DNA from: Candidatus Saccharimonadota bacterium
Lineage (GTDB): Bacteria > Patescibacteriota > Saccharimonadia > Saccharimonadales > Saccharimonadaceae
NCBI GenBank assembly: GCA_017512095.1
Contig: JAFWHC010000005.1
Span: 1-63,337, forward strand
Reading direction: 5' to 3'
Length of the DNA stretch: 63,337 bases
A model generated the notes under the pieces. The model saw nothing but the letters and a program-made list of their open reading frames with translations. It was not told the DNA's origin and made no database searches. The position numbers and the translations under genes were made by a program. Shown here piece after piece: positions 23,101 to 32,245 of this stretch (position 1 is its first letter; every line of letters begins with the position of its first letter).

Positions 23101-24732
23101 TTAATCAGTTGTATTGCGGAAAATAATTTTCTTGAGTTTCTTGAAAACTGGTGCTGCTTCGTCGATATTTAGAAAATAACAAGATAGGAGATAGGCGGCA
23201 AGAGAGACAAAAGTGATAACGCAGAATTTTGGAAAAGTAGCGAGGAACGAGTTGTCGCTTGCCATAAGGGGCAGGAATTTGGTCATAGAATAAGCAACGC
23301 AGGCAGTGATAAAGCCGGCGATAAACATTTTGCGAACGGCCTTAATGAGGTCTTTATTAATGAGCTTGCCTTTCGAACGGTGATGAAGGATGCCGAGGAG
23401 TAGCAAAACTTCAAAGACGGCGCCGATAGATTGCGCCCAGCCTAAACCTTCCGGGCCAAAACCGATGCAATAGAATAAAATCATGAGACCAATGGTTGTG
23501 CCGATAGCGATAATACTGACGATGAGGGGCGTTTTTGTGTCTTGATAGGCATAGAAACCACGCGTGGCGATGTGGAAGATGCTTTGGGCAAAGATGGCCA
23601 CAACGAGCGTGCCCAGAAGGGTCGAGATGAGCATGTCGCCGCCGTTCATAATAAAGTTAACGACGTAGCCGCGCGCGAAGAAAGCAATAACGGAAACCGG
23701 CATAGCAATCCAAATGATGCTGCGGAGCGCAGTGCGGAAAGTGTCATGGAATTGTTCTTTATCGCCACGGCCGAGTTCTTTAGTTAGTTGCGGGAAGAAG
23801 GCGGTCGAAATCGCCACGCCGATAAGCGAGACTGGCATTTGGTGCAGCGTGTTGGCCTGCTGGAAGCTGCGCAGAACGCCGGCGCCCATGCGAGAAGAAA
23901 GGTTGGTCGAGACGAGCGTGTTGACGTAATCGATTCCCTGGTCGAGCGAGCGAGCGGGGAGAAGTTTGAGGACGCCGCGGAAACCCTGGTTCTTCCAGTT
24001 GATTTTGAAGTTATAGTCGAAGCCGAGGCCAAAGAGACCGATGAGGCTGGTGATGAGCTGAAGAACGGCGCCAAAAACAACGCCAAGCGCGACGCCCATA
24101 ATTCCGCCGTCGAAGATTTGCCAGCCGAAGAGATTGATGCCGCCGGTGAAAACCGTAATGCCGAGAAGAATGCCGATGTTATACATGGCCGGGGCGAGAG
24201 CGTAAAAGACGAAGCGACCAACGGCTTGTTGCATAGAGGCGAGAACCGTGGAGATGGAAAAGAGGAACGGATTTATCGCGATGACACGCATCATGTTGAC
24301 GGCGAGAATTGTGCCAGATTCGTCGAGGCCTGGTCCAACAACATAGCGAACGAGCGGATCGGCAAAAACCATGATGAGGATACTAGCCACGAAGGTGATG
24401 AGAGCGAGAAAATTGAGAAGTGAGGCGGAAAGTTCCCAAGCGGATTTTTTGTTGCCCTTCATAAGACGCTCGTTAAAAACCGGAATGAACGAGACAGCGA
24501 GCGCGCCGGAGGTTAAGATGAAGAACATGAAATCGGGGATAGTGAAGGCGGCGGTGTAGGCGTCAATGCCGGTTGGGTAGGTTTTTAGGTAATAGGAGTT
24601 TAGTAGGCGGTCGCGAAAAATGCCGAGAAGTGAAGAAAGAAGCGTCGAGCCAGCAAGGAGAATCGCCGCAGCTTTGACGGAAAGTTTCATGTTGGCAAGA
24701 GCGGTGACGGATTTGAATTTTAACTTAGCCAT
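23101..24732 (-). CDS. murJ: Lipid II flippase MurJ (MviN)
   Basis: 543 residues with about 14 membrane segments, the normal MurJ length. The N-terminal region (SSLLGIFRDRLLNSYY, then FTIPDFMF near 67 and ALAVSFIPVFNE near 78-89) carries the conserved Arg and Pro positions of the MOP-superfamily flippase that moves lipid-linked peptidoglycan precursor across the membrane. TATAAT ends 6 nt before the ATG, suggesting a leaderless mRNA, although aspS lies just upstream in the same direction with a terminator between them. Presence of MurJ implies that the cell makes peptidoglycan. Confidence 0.93.
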   Translation of the reverse strand: MAKLKFKSVTALANMKLSVKAAAILLAGSTLLSSLLGIFRDRLLNSYYLKTYPTGIDAYTAAFTIPDFMFFILTSGALAVSFIPVFNERLMKGNKKSAWELSASLLNFLALITFVASILIMVFADPLVRYVVGPGLDESGTILAVNMMRVIAINPFLFSISTVLASMQQAVGRFVFYALAPAMYNIGILLGITVFTGGINLFGWQIFDGGIMGVALGVVFGAVLQLITSLIGLFGLGFDYNFKINWKNQGFRGVLKLLPARSLDQGIDYVNTLVSTNLSSRMGAGVLRSFQQANTLHQMPVSLIGVAISTAFFPQLTKELGRGDKEQFHDTFRTALRSIIWIAMPVSVIAFFARGYVVNFIMNGGDMLISTLLGTLVVAIFAQSIFHIATRGFYAYQDTKTPLIVSIIAIGTTIGLMILFYCIGFGPEGLGWAQSIGAVFEVLLLLGILHHRSKGKLINKDLIKAVRKMFIAGFITACVAYSMTKFLPLMASDNSFLATFPKFCVITFVSLAAYLLSCYFLNIDEAAPVFKKLKKIIFRNTTD

Positions 24733-24749
24733 GAGATTATTATATCATC

Positions 24750-24786
24750 AAAAACCGCTCGTGGAGAGAGTTTACGAGCGGTTTTT
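24750..24786 (-). terminator. Terminator of aspS
   Basis: Stem 24752-24762 with 24774-24784 (AAACCGCTCGT/ACGAGCGGTTT) followed by T on the minus strand; it overlaps the spacer before murJ. Confidence 0.75.
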
Positions 24787-24789
24787 GAG

Positions 24790-26592
24790 TTATTCTTCGT
24801 CTTCGATTATTGCGAGGTGGGATTCGTCGAGCTGGGACTGGTCGACGACGGACGGAGAGTTCATCATGAGATCGATGCCAGAGCCGTTCTTCGGGAAGGC
24901 GATGATGTCGCGGATGTTCTTGGCGTTTTCTAGAACCATGAAGATGCGGTCGATGCCGAAGGCGCAGCCAGCGTGAGGCGGAGCGCCGAATTTGAAGGCG
25001 TTTAGCATCCCGCCAAAGCGAGCTTCAACATAGGCGTTGTTGTAGCCCAAGATGTTGAAGACCTTATACATAATGTCCGGATTGTAGTTTCTGACGGCGC
25101 CGGAGCAAATCTCGAAGCCGTTCATAACCATGTCGTATTGGTCGGCGACGATAGCAAGTTTTTCCGCGTCGGTCTTTGCCGATTCGAGAGCCGCGAGGCC
25201 GCCTTTTGGCATTGAGAATGGGTTGTGACCGAAGTCGAGTTTTTTATTCTTCTCGTCCCATTCGTAGAACGGAAAGTCAACAATCCAGGTCAGCGCGACC
25301 TCATCGTCTTTTTTAAGCTCGAAATGGTCGGCGAAAGAAATGCGAAGTTGTCCGAGGACCTTATTAACCTTTTCTCTCTCGTCGGCGCCAAAGAAGACGG
25401 CGTCGCCTTCGACTGCACCCGTGAGTTTTTGAACGTCTTTGATTTCTTGTTCACGCATAAACTTTAAAATCGGGGATTTCGGGCCTTCGGCTGTATATAA
25501 TATATAGGCAAGACCACCAGCACCGAGTTTTCTGGCTTCTTCTGTGAAAGCGTCGATTTGCGAACGAGTTAGAGCAGCGCCGCTTTTAACACAGAGAGCC
25601 TTAACGCACGGTTGTTTGAAAACTTTGAAATCGGTTTTTACAAAGACATCAGTAAGTTCGACGAGTTCCATGCCGTAACGAAGATCGGGTTTGTCGACGC
25701 CGTAGGTATTCATGGCGAAGTCATAAGGAATGCGAGGGATAGTGTTTCCCTTTTCGATAAATTGCTTGGCAGGTTCGGAACGGAGGACGAGTTTTTTCTT
25801 CGCAAAGTCGGTCGCAAGCTTCTCGATAAGAGGTTCGGTGGTTTTTCTAACGGTTTCGCCGTCTTCGACGAAAGACATTTCGCAGTCAAGCTGATAAAAG
25901 TCGCCATAGAGACGGTCGGCACGCGGGTCCTCGTCGCGGAAGCACGGGGCAATTTGGAAATATCTTTCAACACCGCCAACCATGAGCAGTTGTTTGAACT
26001 GTTGTGGAGCTTGGGGGAGAGCATAGAACTGTCCGGGATGAAGGCGAGACGGAATCAGGAAGTCGCGAGCGCCTTCGGGAGAAGAGTTGGCGAGAATCGG
26101 CGTCGTAATTTCCGTAAAGCCGGCGTCGTACATATAGTCGCGGAGATATTTATAGTAGCGTGAGCGCTCCTTTAGGAGGCGCTGCATCGAGGGGCGGCGG
26201 AGGTCGAGATAGCGATATTTAAGGCGAAGATCTTCACCAGATTCGGTGCCTTCGTCGTGCGTGTTGACGGCGGGAGTTTCTGAGCGGTTCAATAGTTCGA
26301 GGGTGTCGACAACAAGCTCGATGTCGCCGGTCGGGATGTTGGGGTTTTTAAGTTCAGGGGCGCGCTCGCGGATTTTACCAGTGGCACGGAGGACAAATTC
26401 GTCGCGGACGGATTCGGCGAGATGGAAGGACTCTTCGGTGTCAGGCGTGACGACGAGTTGGATGAGGCCGGCAAAGTCGCGGAGGTCAATAAAGATGAGA
26501 CCGCCGTGGTCGCGGCGAGAGTTGACCCAGCCGGCAACGGTGACAGTTTTACCTAAAAAGTTTTTGAGTTCGAGAGACTTCTGATAGTTCAT
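24790..26592 (-). CDS. aspS: Aspartyl-tRNA synthetase, bacterial type
   Basis: 600 residues from the second ATG (26592, MNYQKSLELK). The first ATG at 26601 is part of the TATAAT box (GATATAATGACC), so transcription would begin 7 nt later, at the second ATG. The N-terminal OB-fold (VTVAGWVNSRRDHGGLIFIDLRD in part, near 14-36), class II motif 2 (FRDEDPRADR near 215), the bacterial GAD insertion domain (about 290-410) and motif 3 (APPHAGCAFGIDR near 560) are all present. It charges tRNA-Asp; discriminating versus non-discriminating type cannot be told here. Confidence 0.95.
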   Translation of the reverse strand: MNYQKSLELKNFLGKTVTVAGWVNSRRDHGGLIFIDLRDFAGLIQLVVTPDTEESFHLAESVRDEFVLRATGKIRERAPELKNPNIPTGDIELVVDTLELLNRSETPAVNTHDEGTESGEDLRLKYRYLDLRRPSMQRLLKERSRYYKYLRDYMYDAGFTEITTPILANSSPEGARDFLIPSRLHPGQFYALPQAPQQFKQLLMVGGVERYFQIAPCFRDEDPRADRLYGDFYQLDCEMSFVEDGETVRKTTEPLIEKLATDFAKKKLVLRSEPAKQFIEKGNTIPRIPYDFAMNTYGVDKPDLRYGMELVELTDVFVKTDFKVFKQPCVKALCVKSGAALTRSQIDAFTEEARKLGAGGLAYILYTAEGPKSPILKFMREQEIKDVQKLTGAVEGDAVFFGADEREKVNKVLGQLRISFADHFELKKDDEVALTWIVDFPFYEWDEKNKKLDFGHNPFSMPKGGLAALESAKTDAEKLAIVADQYDMVMNGFEICSGAVRNYNPDIMYKVFNILGYNNAYVEARFGGMLNAFKFGAPPHAGCAFGIDRIFMVLENAKNIRDIIAFPKNGSGIDLMMNSPSVVDQSQLDESHLAIIEDEE

Positions 26593-26624
26593 AGAGGTCA
26601 TTATATCATATTCCTCCTGTTAAA

Positions 26625-26654
26625 AATAGACCCCGCCTAAGCGGGGTCAAAAAA
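26625..26654 (-). terminator. Terminator after the secreted-peptide gene
   Basis: Perfect GACCCCGC-CTAA-GCGGGGTC hairpin (26629-26636 with 26641-26648) with T-runs on both strands. Confidence 0.8.
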
Positions 26655-26698
26655 ATTCAATCGTGTCTTTATCTCGTAGCATTCAGTAGCGCTATAGT

Positions 26699-27166
26699 TT
26701 AATTATTGCTTTTCCAGTATATGTTGCTAAAAATAATTGCTTCATTAATATTTGATGGATTCTTAAGTACGAACCTATAGGTGCCAGTCCCGGTCATTGC
26801 CCAATAAGTCTTGAACCACTGACCCAAAACTTGACCGGTGGCATCTCCATAAGCTATACTATAACCATTTTTGCAGCTATACGTATACGTATATCCTACA
26901 TCCGACCAGAATCCCAAGAAGTTTTGCTTTTGTAGGCTAATCTGGAATGTTCCGTTAAGAGTGCTGTAGGCGCTAGCCTCAAACGAGATGACTTGTCCGT
27001 CTGTAAAGTTGTATCCGGCGCTTTCATAACTGCTTACCGCGCCCCAAGTGAGATGACTTCCGTAATAAGCAACGGTTGCAACGGCTGGAGTTAAGTTCAT
27101 TGCACAAAGTATAGTGCATAACATTACGGCTACTATTCGTTTGCATTTTCTGGACAAAAATATCAT
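26699..27166 (-). CDS. Small secreted protein next to an ABC exporter (bacteriocin-like candidate)
   Basis: 155 residues from the ATG at 27166, chosen for a GAGG SD 6 nt upstream and because the protein then starts with a signal peptide (KRIVAVMLCTILCAMNL, cleaved near ATVA about residue 32). An upstream ATG at 27208 has no SD. The mature part is rich in Gly, Tyr, Trp, Ser and Thr with a single Cys. It has its own perfect -35 promoter (27234-27262) and a terminator. Downstream position after an ABC ATPase/permease pair, AT-rich codons and size suggest an exported peptide such as a lactococcin-972-like bacteriocin; this is inference, not homology. Confidence 0.6.
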   Translation of the reverse strand: MIFLSRKCKRIVAVMLCTILCAMNLTPAVATVAYYGSHLTWGAVSSYESAGYNFTDGQVISFEASAYSTLNGTFQISLQKQNFLGFWSDVGYTYTYSCKNGYSIAYGDATGQVLGQWFKTYWAMTGTGTYRFVLKNPSNINEAIIFSNIYWKSNN

Positions 27167-27233
27167 TCCTTTCCTCGAATTTCGATTGAATCTTAAGGTG
27201 CTCTTCATTCATTCAAGAGATAAAGACTATTTT

Positions 27234-27262
27234 ATAGTACCACCATCTTAAGAATATGTCAA
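27234..27262 (-). promoter_or_regulatory. Promoter of the secreted-peptide gene
   Basis: TTGACA (27257-27262), 17-nt spacer and TACTAT (27234-27239) on the minus strand; start near 27226, leader about 60 nt. Confidence 0.75.
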
Positions 27263-27319
27263 GTGAACACAAAATTAAATTCTTGCTATTTCTGTTTTTT
27301 TCAAAATCTTCAATGACAT

Positions 27320-28507
27320 TTATTGCTTTAATCTCTTGGAAATGTTTTTCAGCGACAACTGATCTATGGTTAATATTAAACATGTTACACCGGAAAAATA
27401 AATCGCTACAACTAAGAAAATAAGGCTGGGGTCAAAACCTATAAGTATGCCGGTTTGAATGTCTGTCATATATGTCTGACTTAGAATGTCGGATATCTTT
27501 GATGCGTTAATTGTACTATAAAATATAGCAGATATTCCTCCAGCTAAGACAGAAAAGACTAGCGCGCTTGAGCATAACCCTATGATGTATGTAGAAAAAA
27601 TACCAAAAACATCACGAGGTTTTGCCCCAATAGAGCGATAAAGCGCTATATTGCTAGATTCTTCATTTATGAGCTTAATGAAAGTAAAAACCATTATGAC
27701 GACAGATATTATAACTAGTATGGTCCCTACTGTGCTGAGGAGTTTTTTGACGATACCATATGAATTATAGATGCTGATAACATTGCCGATGGGCTCTATG
27801 ATGGTTTCAGCAGAATTATTCTCTTCGTAAAATGCTATTGCATTGTCGATGTTCTTAAACGAAAGCACTGGACGGACAAAAACAAGTTCATTATTACACG
27901 AATCGCCATCCATGGCGCAAGCGCTTTTTTGCTTTTGTAAATCTGTTTCTGGCGGGACGATACTTATTTGCTTGTTGACGTTGGAGAACATTAGCTCTAG
28001 AAAATTAAATTCTCCAGGATTTTTTATAAAAGACGGAATCTCTTCGATTGAAGCACTGTGAGCATTTTTTTTCTTTATACCGTCAATAAATATTTCTGGA
28101 AAAACAGTTATATACCGATATTCTTGGGGGTGGTAATCTTGATACTGGTTCGCCATAGCATTCTGTATGGCTTTTTCGTCATCCGTGAGTTGAGTTTTGT
28201 ATATTTTAATCTCCCCTTTAAAATCGGCTTGGTACTTCTTTGCATATAACTCAGCTTGTTCTCTCATTTCAGACACACTACTACATTTATCCTCATTGAA
28301 ATCACATTGTCCAAAAGCCAATATCGCTTCTCCTCCAGTAGCCCCTAGCGAGCTTTCAAAGAGCAGATTCTTGAACCCAGCATAAAGAATAGTGGAAAAG
28401 AATAACAAAGAGAATAATACACCAACGGTGATTACCGACATTAAGCTTCGTTTTTTGTGAGAGGTTATTTTCTTTACTCCTAGCGTTATGGCGTCGATTA
28501 GCATCAT
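27320..28507 (-). CDS. FtsX/MacB-like ABC transporter permease
   Basis: 395 residues: membrane helix at about 20-46, a 200-residue extracytoplasmic domain with four Cys (FGQCDFNEDKC near 66-76 and SACAMDGDSC near 195-205, likely disulfides), then three C-terminal helices with the FtsX-like motif ALYRSIGAKPRDVFGIF near 290-306. Its ATG overlaps the stop of the ATPase gene, and its SD lies in the last ATPase codons. Such type VII transporters work as mechanotransmitters, peptide exporters or immunity pumps. The C-terminal half is the family signature; the periplasmic domain is not recognised. Confidence 0.8.
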   Translation of the reverse strand: MMLIDAITLGVKKITSHKKRSLMSVITVGVLFSLLFFSTILYAGFKNLLFESSLGATGGEAILAFGQCDFNEDKCSSVSEMREQAELYAKKYQADFKGEIKIYKTQLTDDEKAIQNAMANQYQDYHPQEYRYITVFPEIFIDGIKKKNAHSASIEEIPSFIKNPGEFNFLELMFSNVNKQISIVPPETDLQKQKSACAMDGDSCNNELVFVRPVLSFKNIDNAIAFYEENNSAETIIEPIGNVISIYNSYGIVKKLLSTVGTILVIISVVIMVFTFIKLINEESSNIALYRSIGAKPRDVFGIFSTYIIGLCSSALVFSVLAGGISAIFYSTINASKISDILSQTYMTDIQTGILIGFDPSLIFLVVAIYFSGVTCLILTIDQLSLKNISKRLKQ

Positions 28508-29145
28508 AATATCTCTCCTCCTTTTATGATGGCAATTTTTGTTGCATAGCTTTTAGCTAAATCATCGTGTGAAGAAATTACTACCGTAAGCTCGGTTTTC
28601 TCCCAAAGAATCTTCAATAATTTAAGGACTCTTTCGGCATTTGCCCTATCGAGGTTGTTAGTCGGTTCGTCGGCAAGAATAATTTTGGGATTATTAAAAA
28701 TTGCGCGTGCAATACAGACGCGCTCGGCCTGACCACCGGAAATCTCATTCGGTTTATTATCTAATATGTCAGTAATACCAAAGATTCTTGATAGTATATC
28801 AAGTCGTTTCAATCGCTCATTTTTCTTCGCTCCACAAAAGATTCCCGGCAATTCGATGTTTTTTGAGATGTCCAAACTATTGTCGAGGTAAAACCCTTGA
28901 AAAACATATCCTGTCTCACAAGGTTTTATTGGTTTTCCCCCCATTAAAATTGATCCTGAATCCGGTTTTTCTAGCCCAGCTATCATATTAAGGAGCGTAG
29001 TTTTTCCGACTCCTGATTCTCCGGTAATCAAGAGAAATTCGTGTTCATTAATAATATAGTTTGTATTCTTAAAAATTATTTTATTGTTATATATTTTTCT
29101 TAATCCAGTTATTACTATATCATTTTTTGAAGAATTCTTTTCCAT
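28504..29145 (-). CDS. ABC transporter ATP-binding protein (LolD/MacB type)
   Basis: 213 residues, a compact type VII ATPase. Walker A GESGVGKTT near 42-50, Q-loop YVFQGF near 79, signature ISGGQAERV near 135-143, Walker B IILADEPT near 155-162, and switch His in SSHD near 190. SD AAGAAGGG precedes the ATG. It starts about 20 nt downstream of the ftsH stop and is probably transcribed with or after ftsH. Codon use is AT-rich (many ATA, AAT, TTA), unlike FtsH beside it, which suggests that the ABC pair was acquired. Confidence 0.9.
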   Translation of the reverse strand: MEKNSSKNDIVITGLRKIYNNKIIFKNTNYIINEHEFLLITGESGVGKTTLLNMIAGLEKPDSGSILMGGKPIKPCETGYVFQGFYLDNSLDISKNIELPGIFCGAKKNERLKRLDILSRIFGITDILDNKPNEISGGQAERVCIARAIFNNPKIILADEPTNNLDRANAERVLKLLKILWEKTELTVVISSHDDLAKSYATKIAIIKGGEIL

Positions 29146-29164
29146 TAATTACCCTTCTTGGCAT

Positions 29165-31105
29165 CTATTCGTGCAATTTAGCAGAGGCGGGAAGTTCGGC
29201 GCCCTTCAAAACTTCAACCAAATCCTTTTCTTCCAGGGTTTCTTTTTCAAGAAGTTCTTTAGCAAGGGCGTCGAGGACGTCGCGGTTGGCCTTCAGGACG
29301 GCTTCGGCGCGAGCAGCAGCTTCTTCAGAGAGCTTCTTAATTTCTTCGTCGATAAGCTCGGCGGTTTTTTCACTATACGGCTTGCCAGTTTGAATTGTGT
29401 AGTAACCAGTTTCGCCTTCCGGGTAGACAAGGTTGCGAGTTTTTGTGCCCATACCTTCTTCGACAATCATTTCTTTAGCCAAGCTTGCGACGTTTTGAAG
29501 GTCCGAGCCGGCGCCGGTCGTGACAGCTTCAGGCCCGAAAATGAGTTTTTCGGCGATGCGACCACCCATAGCACGAGCGAGGATATCTTTTAGCTCGTAA
29601 ATGCTCTTATAACTTTTGTCTTCGGGCGGAAGAAACCAGGTCACGCCGCCAGTGCGACCACGAGGGATAATTGTGACTTTGTGGACGGGGTCGGAATCGG
29701 GAAGGACGTGGCCGACGACAGCATGGCCCGCTTCGTGGTAAGCAGTAACCTGGCGTTCGTGTTCATTCATAACTTTGGACTTTCTTTCCGGACCGATAGC
29801 GACGCGCTCGAAGGCCTCGGTTAAATCGTCGTTCGAAATAGCCTTATGGCCAAGGCGAGCGGCGGTGATGGCGGCTTCGTTTGCGATGTTTGCGAGGTCA
29901 GCACCAGAAGAGCCAGCAGTTTTTGCGGCGAGAGAATCGAGGTCTAAGCCGGCATCGACTGGCTTGCCCTTGAAGTGGACTTTAAGAATTTCTAGACGAT
30001 CTTTGCGTTCGGGGAGAGTAACATTGACGTGACGGTCGAAGCGACCGGGGCGAAGAAGCGCTTTGTCGAGCATGTCGACACGGTTAGTGGCGGCGATGAC
30101 AATAACGCCGGATTCGTTGTCGAAGCCATCCATTTCGACGAGAATTTGGTTCAAAGTCTGCTCATCTTCGCGTCCGGCGCCACCGCGTGCATCACGTTTG
30201 TGGGCGACAGCGTCAATTTCATCGATGAAGATGATGGACGGGGAGTTTTTCTTGGCTTTTTGGAAAAGGTCGCGAACACGAGAAGCGCCAACGCCTACGA
30301 ACATTTCGGCGAATTCAGAACCGGAAATTGAGAAGAATGGGACGCTGGCTTCGCCGGCGACGGCGCGCGCCATCAAAGTTTTTCCCGTGCCTGGGTCGCC
30401 AGCGAGGAGCACGCCGCGCGGGATTTTGGCACCGAGAGCATTATATTTCTTCGGGTGCTTGAGAAAGTCGACGATTTCTTGCAAATCCTGTTTGGCAGCT
30501 TCGTTACCAGCAACATCTTTGAAGGTAACTTTTTTCTTATCTGGGCCGTAAACGTGAGCTTTGACTTTTCCGAAGCCGATGTTTTGAGAATTCATGTTTT
30601 GAGCCTGGCGCATCATGTAGGAGAAGAAAATAATAAGCGCAAGAACCGGGAGGACAATGAAGGCGGCGTCGATTATGGTTCCCCAGACGTCAGTTGGTTC
30701 GACATATTCTATGATGGGGTAAGCGTTTTTACAATCGGCTTTTTCCGCTTCGTCTTCGATGTTGGCGCAGTAGTCTACTAGACCTTGGTCGTAAAGCGTG
30801 CCAGAGCCGTCTTTGAGTGATTCTTCGGTTGGCTGGTCTTTGTCTTTTAGAGTGATTTTGAGCTTATTGCCAGAAACGGTGATTTTTTTAATGTTGCCGC
30901 TAGGGTCATTGGCGCGAGCGATGACGGAGCTAAGCGGGACGGTCTCTAACTTAGCGGGAGCATTGTTGTGAAAAACCGAGTTAAACAATGCGGAACAAAG
31001 AAGCGCAATGAAGGCGAGAAAGATTAATGAACGAATAAAGTTCGAAGCCTTGGCGGCGCCAGAAGGTTTCGGGGCTGGTTTAGGAGAAACATTTGATTTT
31101 GGCAT
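29165..31105 (-). CDS. ftsH: ATP-dependent zinc metalloprotease FtsH
   Basis: 646 residues. Two membrane segments (about 26-45 and 142-164) flank an extracytoplasmic domain; the AAA module has GDPGTGKT near 238, Walker B IIFIDEID near 295 and the second region of homology; the protease has HEAGH near 455 and the third zinc ligand further on. FtsH degrades misfolded membrane proteins and some regulators. TACAAT ends 6 nt before the ATG (leaderless). The extracytoplasmic part contains a short insert ([17 protein letters not shown] region) with Cys residues, unusual for FtsH. Confidence 0.95.
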   Translation of the reverse strand: MPKSNVSPKPAPKPSGAAKASNFIRSLIFLAFIALLCSALFNSVFHNNAPAKLETVPLSSVIARANDPSGNIKKITVSGNKLKITLKDKDQPTEESLKDGSGTLYDQGLVDYCANIEDEAEKADCKNAYPIIEYVEPTDVWGTIIDAAFIVLPVLALIIFFSYMMRQAQNMNSQNIGFGKVKAHVYGPDKKKVTFKDVAGNEAAKQDLQEIVDFLKHPKKYNALGAKIPRGVLLAGDPGTGKTLMARAVAGEASVPFFSISGSEFAEMFVGVGASRVRDLFQKAKKNSPSIIFIDEIDAVAHKRDARGGAGREDEQTLNQILVEMDGFDNESGVIVIAATNRVDMLDKALLRPGRFDRHVNVTLPERKDRLEILKVHFKGKPVDAGLDLDSLAAKTAGSSGADLANIANEAAITAARLGHKAISNDDLTEAFERVAIGPERKSKVMNEHERQVTAYHEAGHAVVGHVLPDSDPVHKVTIIPRGRTGGVTWFLPPEDKSYKSIYELKDILARAMGGRIAEKLIFGPEAVTTGAGSDLQNVASLAKEMIVEEGMGTKTRNLVYPEGETGYYTIQTGKPYSEKTAELIDEEIKKLSEEAAARAEAVLKANRDVLDALAKELLEKETLEEKDLVEVLKGAELPASAKLHE

Positions 31106-31135
31106 AGTATTATTGTAGCATAGATATCAATTAAT

Positions 31136-32245
31136 ATGAGTAAAAAATTGCCGAGAATTTTGTTCGTGGTTTTAACGATAGGAGTCGTTATTGGCGCAGT
31201 GATAAATGCCGCGCTATTATCGGACGAAGAACGCGAAAACGTGGCGAAAGCAGAACCGATAGGTTTGGCGCTTAGCGTGCGTGATAAATTTGCGGGAAGC
31301 GTCAATGATACGCTCGGAGGGAAAGAGGCTAAGCTTGGGCTGGCTTATCTTGCCGGCATGAAAGGCGGTCTTGATAAAGAGACGTTGGAGATGCTCCGCG
31401 CTGTTGGATTGTCACATATCGTTGTGGCGAGCGGAACGCATCTGGGGATTATTGTCGATTTTGCTAGAAAACGATTTGGAAAGATTTCGCGGTTTGCAGG
31501 AGCCTTATTTGGCGCTGTGTTTATTTTTATCTTTGGGCAAATCATTGGCTGGACAGCGAGCATTACGCGGGCGGCAGTCGTGGCTGGGCTTTCGATACTT
31601 GGCTGGTATTACGGCAGGAAGCTTGAGGCTTGGCGAGTGATTCTTTTTGCGATGGCGGTGACGCTACTCGTGAACCCGCTCTATATTATCGACCTTGGTT
31701 GGCAGCTTTCATTTGCGTCGTTTGTCGGAATTATGATTCTCGCGCCGATGATGGTGGAGTTTTTCTATGGACGGGGGAGAAAAGCGAGGATGCCTTCTGC
31801 TGTGGCAGAGATAATAATTGCAAGCATCGCGGCAACGGTGATGTGCGCGCCGATTACGATTTTCTATTTCGGATCGATTTCGATAATTGCGGTCGTTGCG
31901 AATTTGCTGATTTTGCCAACAATCCCACTCGCGATGGGGCTAACTTTTTTGACTGGGCTGGTTGGGTTTTTGCCGGCGTTTTTCCTGTTTGACTGGATTA
32001 AGTTTATTGTTGTAAAAATTACAACATTGCTGTTAGATTATCATTTGGTGGTGGTCGAGTTTTTCTCTAAACAACGAGGTTTTATTCTTCAAGTCCCGAA
32101 AGAGAATCCGTTAGTATATATATTATATATACCGGTTGCGGTTTTAATTATTATGTATTATGTACGTCGGTTCCGAAGGCGACGCACAGCAAAACTCCGG
32201 GTGCGGAGCGACCCGGAGAGATGGTTGCCATTTTCTACGGTTTAG
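31136..32245 (+). CDS. Minimal ComEC/Rec2-like competence channel
   Basis: 369 residues, about nine membrane helices. The ComEC core is recognisable from LSHIVVASGTHLGI near 98-111, the SITRAAVVAG block near 141 and LGWQLSFASFVGIMILAP near 187-204. The N-terminal OB-fold/DUF4131 part and the C-terminal metallo-beta-lactamase domain of full ComEC (about 750 residues) are missing, so it would supply only the DNA channel. The basic C-terminus (RRFRRRR) faces the cytoplasm. It is divergent from ftsH with a 30-bp intergenic region, and converges on the adhesin gene with overlapping stops. With the pseudopilin it suggests natural DNA uptake. Confidence 0.8.
   Translation: MSKKLPRILFVVLTIGVVIGAVINAALLSDEERENVAKAEPIGLALSVRDKFAGSVNDTLGGKEAKLGLAYLAGMKGGLDKETLEMLRAVGLSHIVVASGTHLGIIVDFARKRFGKISRFAGALFGAVFIFIFGQIIGWTASITRAAVVAGLSILGWYYGRKLEAWRVILFAMAVTLLVNPLYIIDLGWQLSFASFVGIMILAPMMVEFFYGRGRKARMPSAVAEIIIASIAATVMCAPITIFYFGSISIIAVVANLLILPTIPLAMGLTFLTGLVGFLPAFFLFDWIKFIVVKITTLLLDYHLVVVEFFSKQRGFILQVPKENPLVYILYIPVAVLIIMYYVRRFRRRRTAKLRVRSDPERWLPFSTV

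Noticed and set aside
32009-32028. Copy of the der terminator palindrome inside the ComEC-like gene
   Set aside because: A 17-nt palindrome around GTTGTAAAAATTACAAC also occurs here, but it codes in frame and has no T-run; probably coincidence of a simple AT palindrome.
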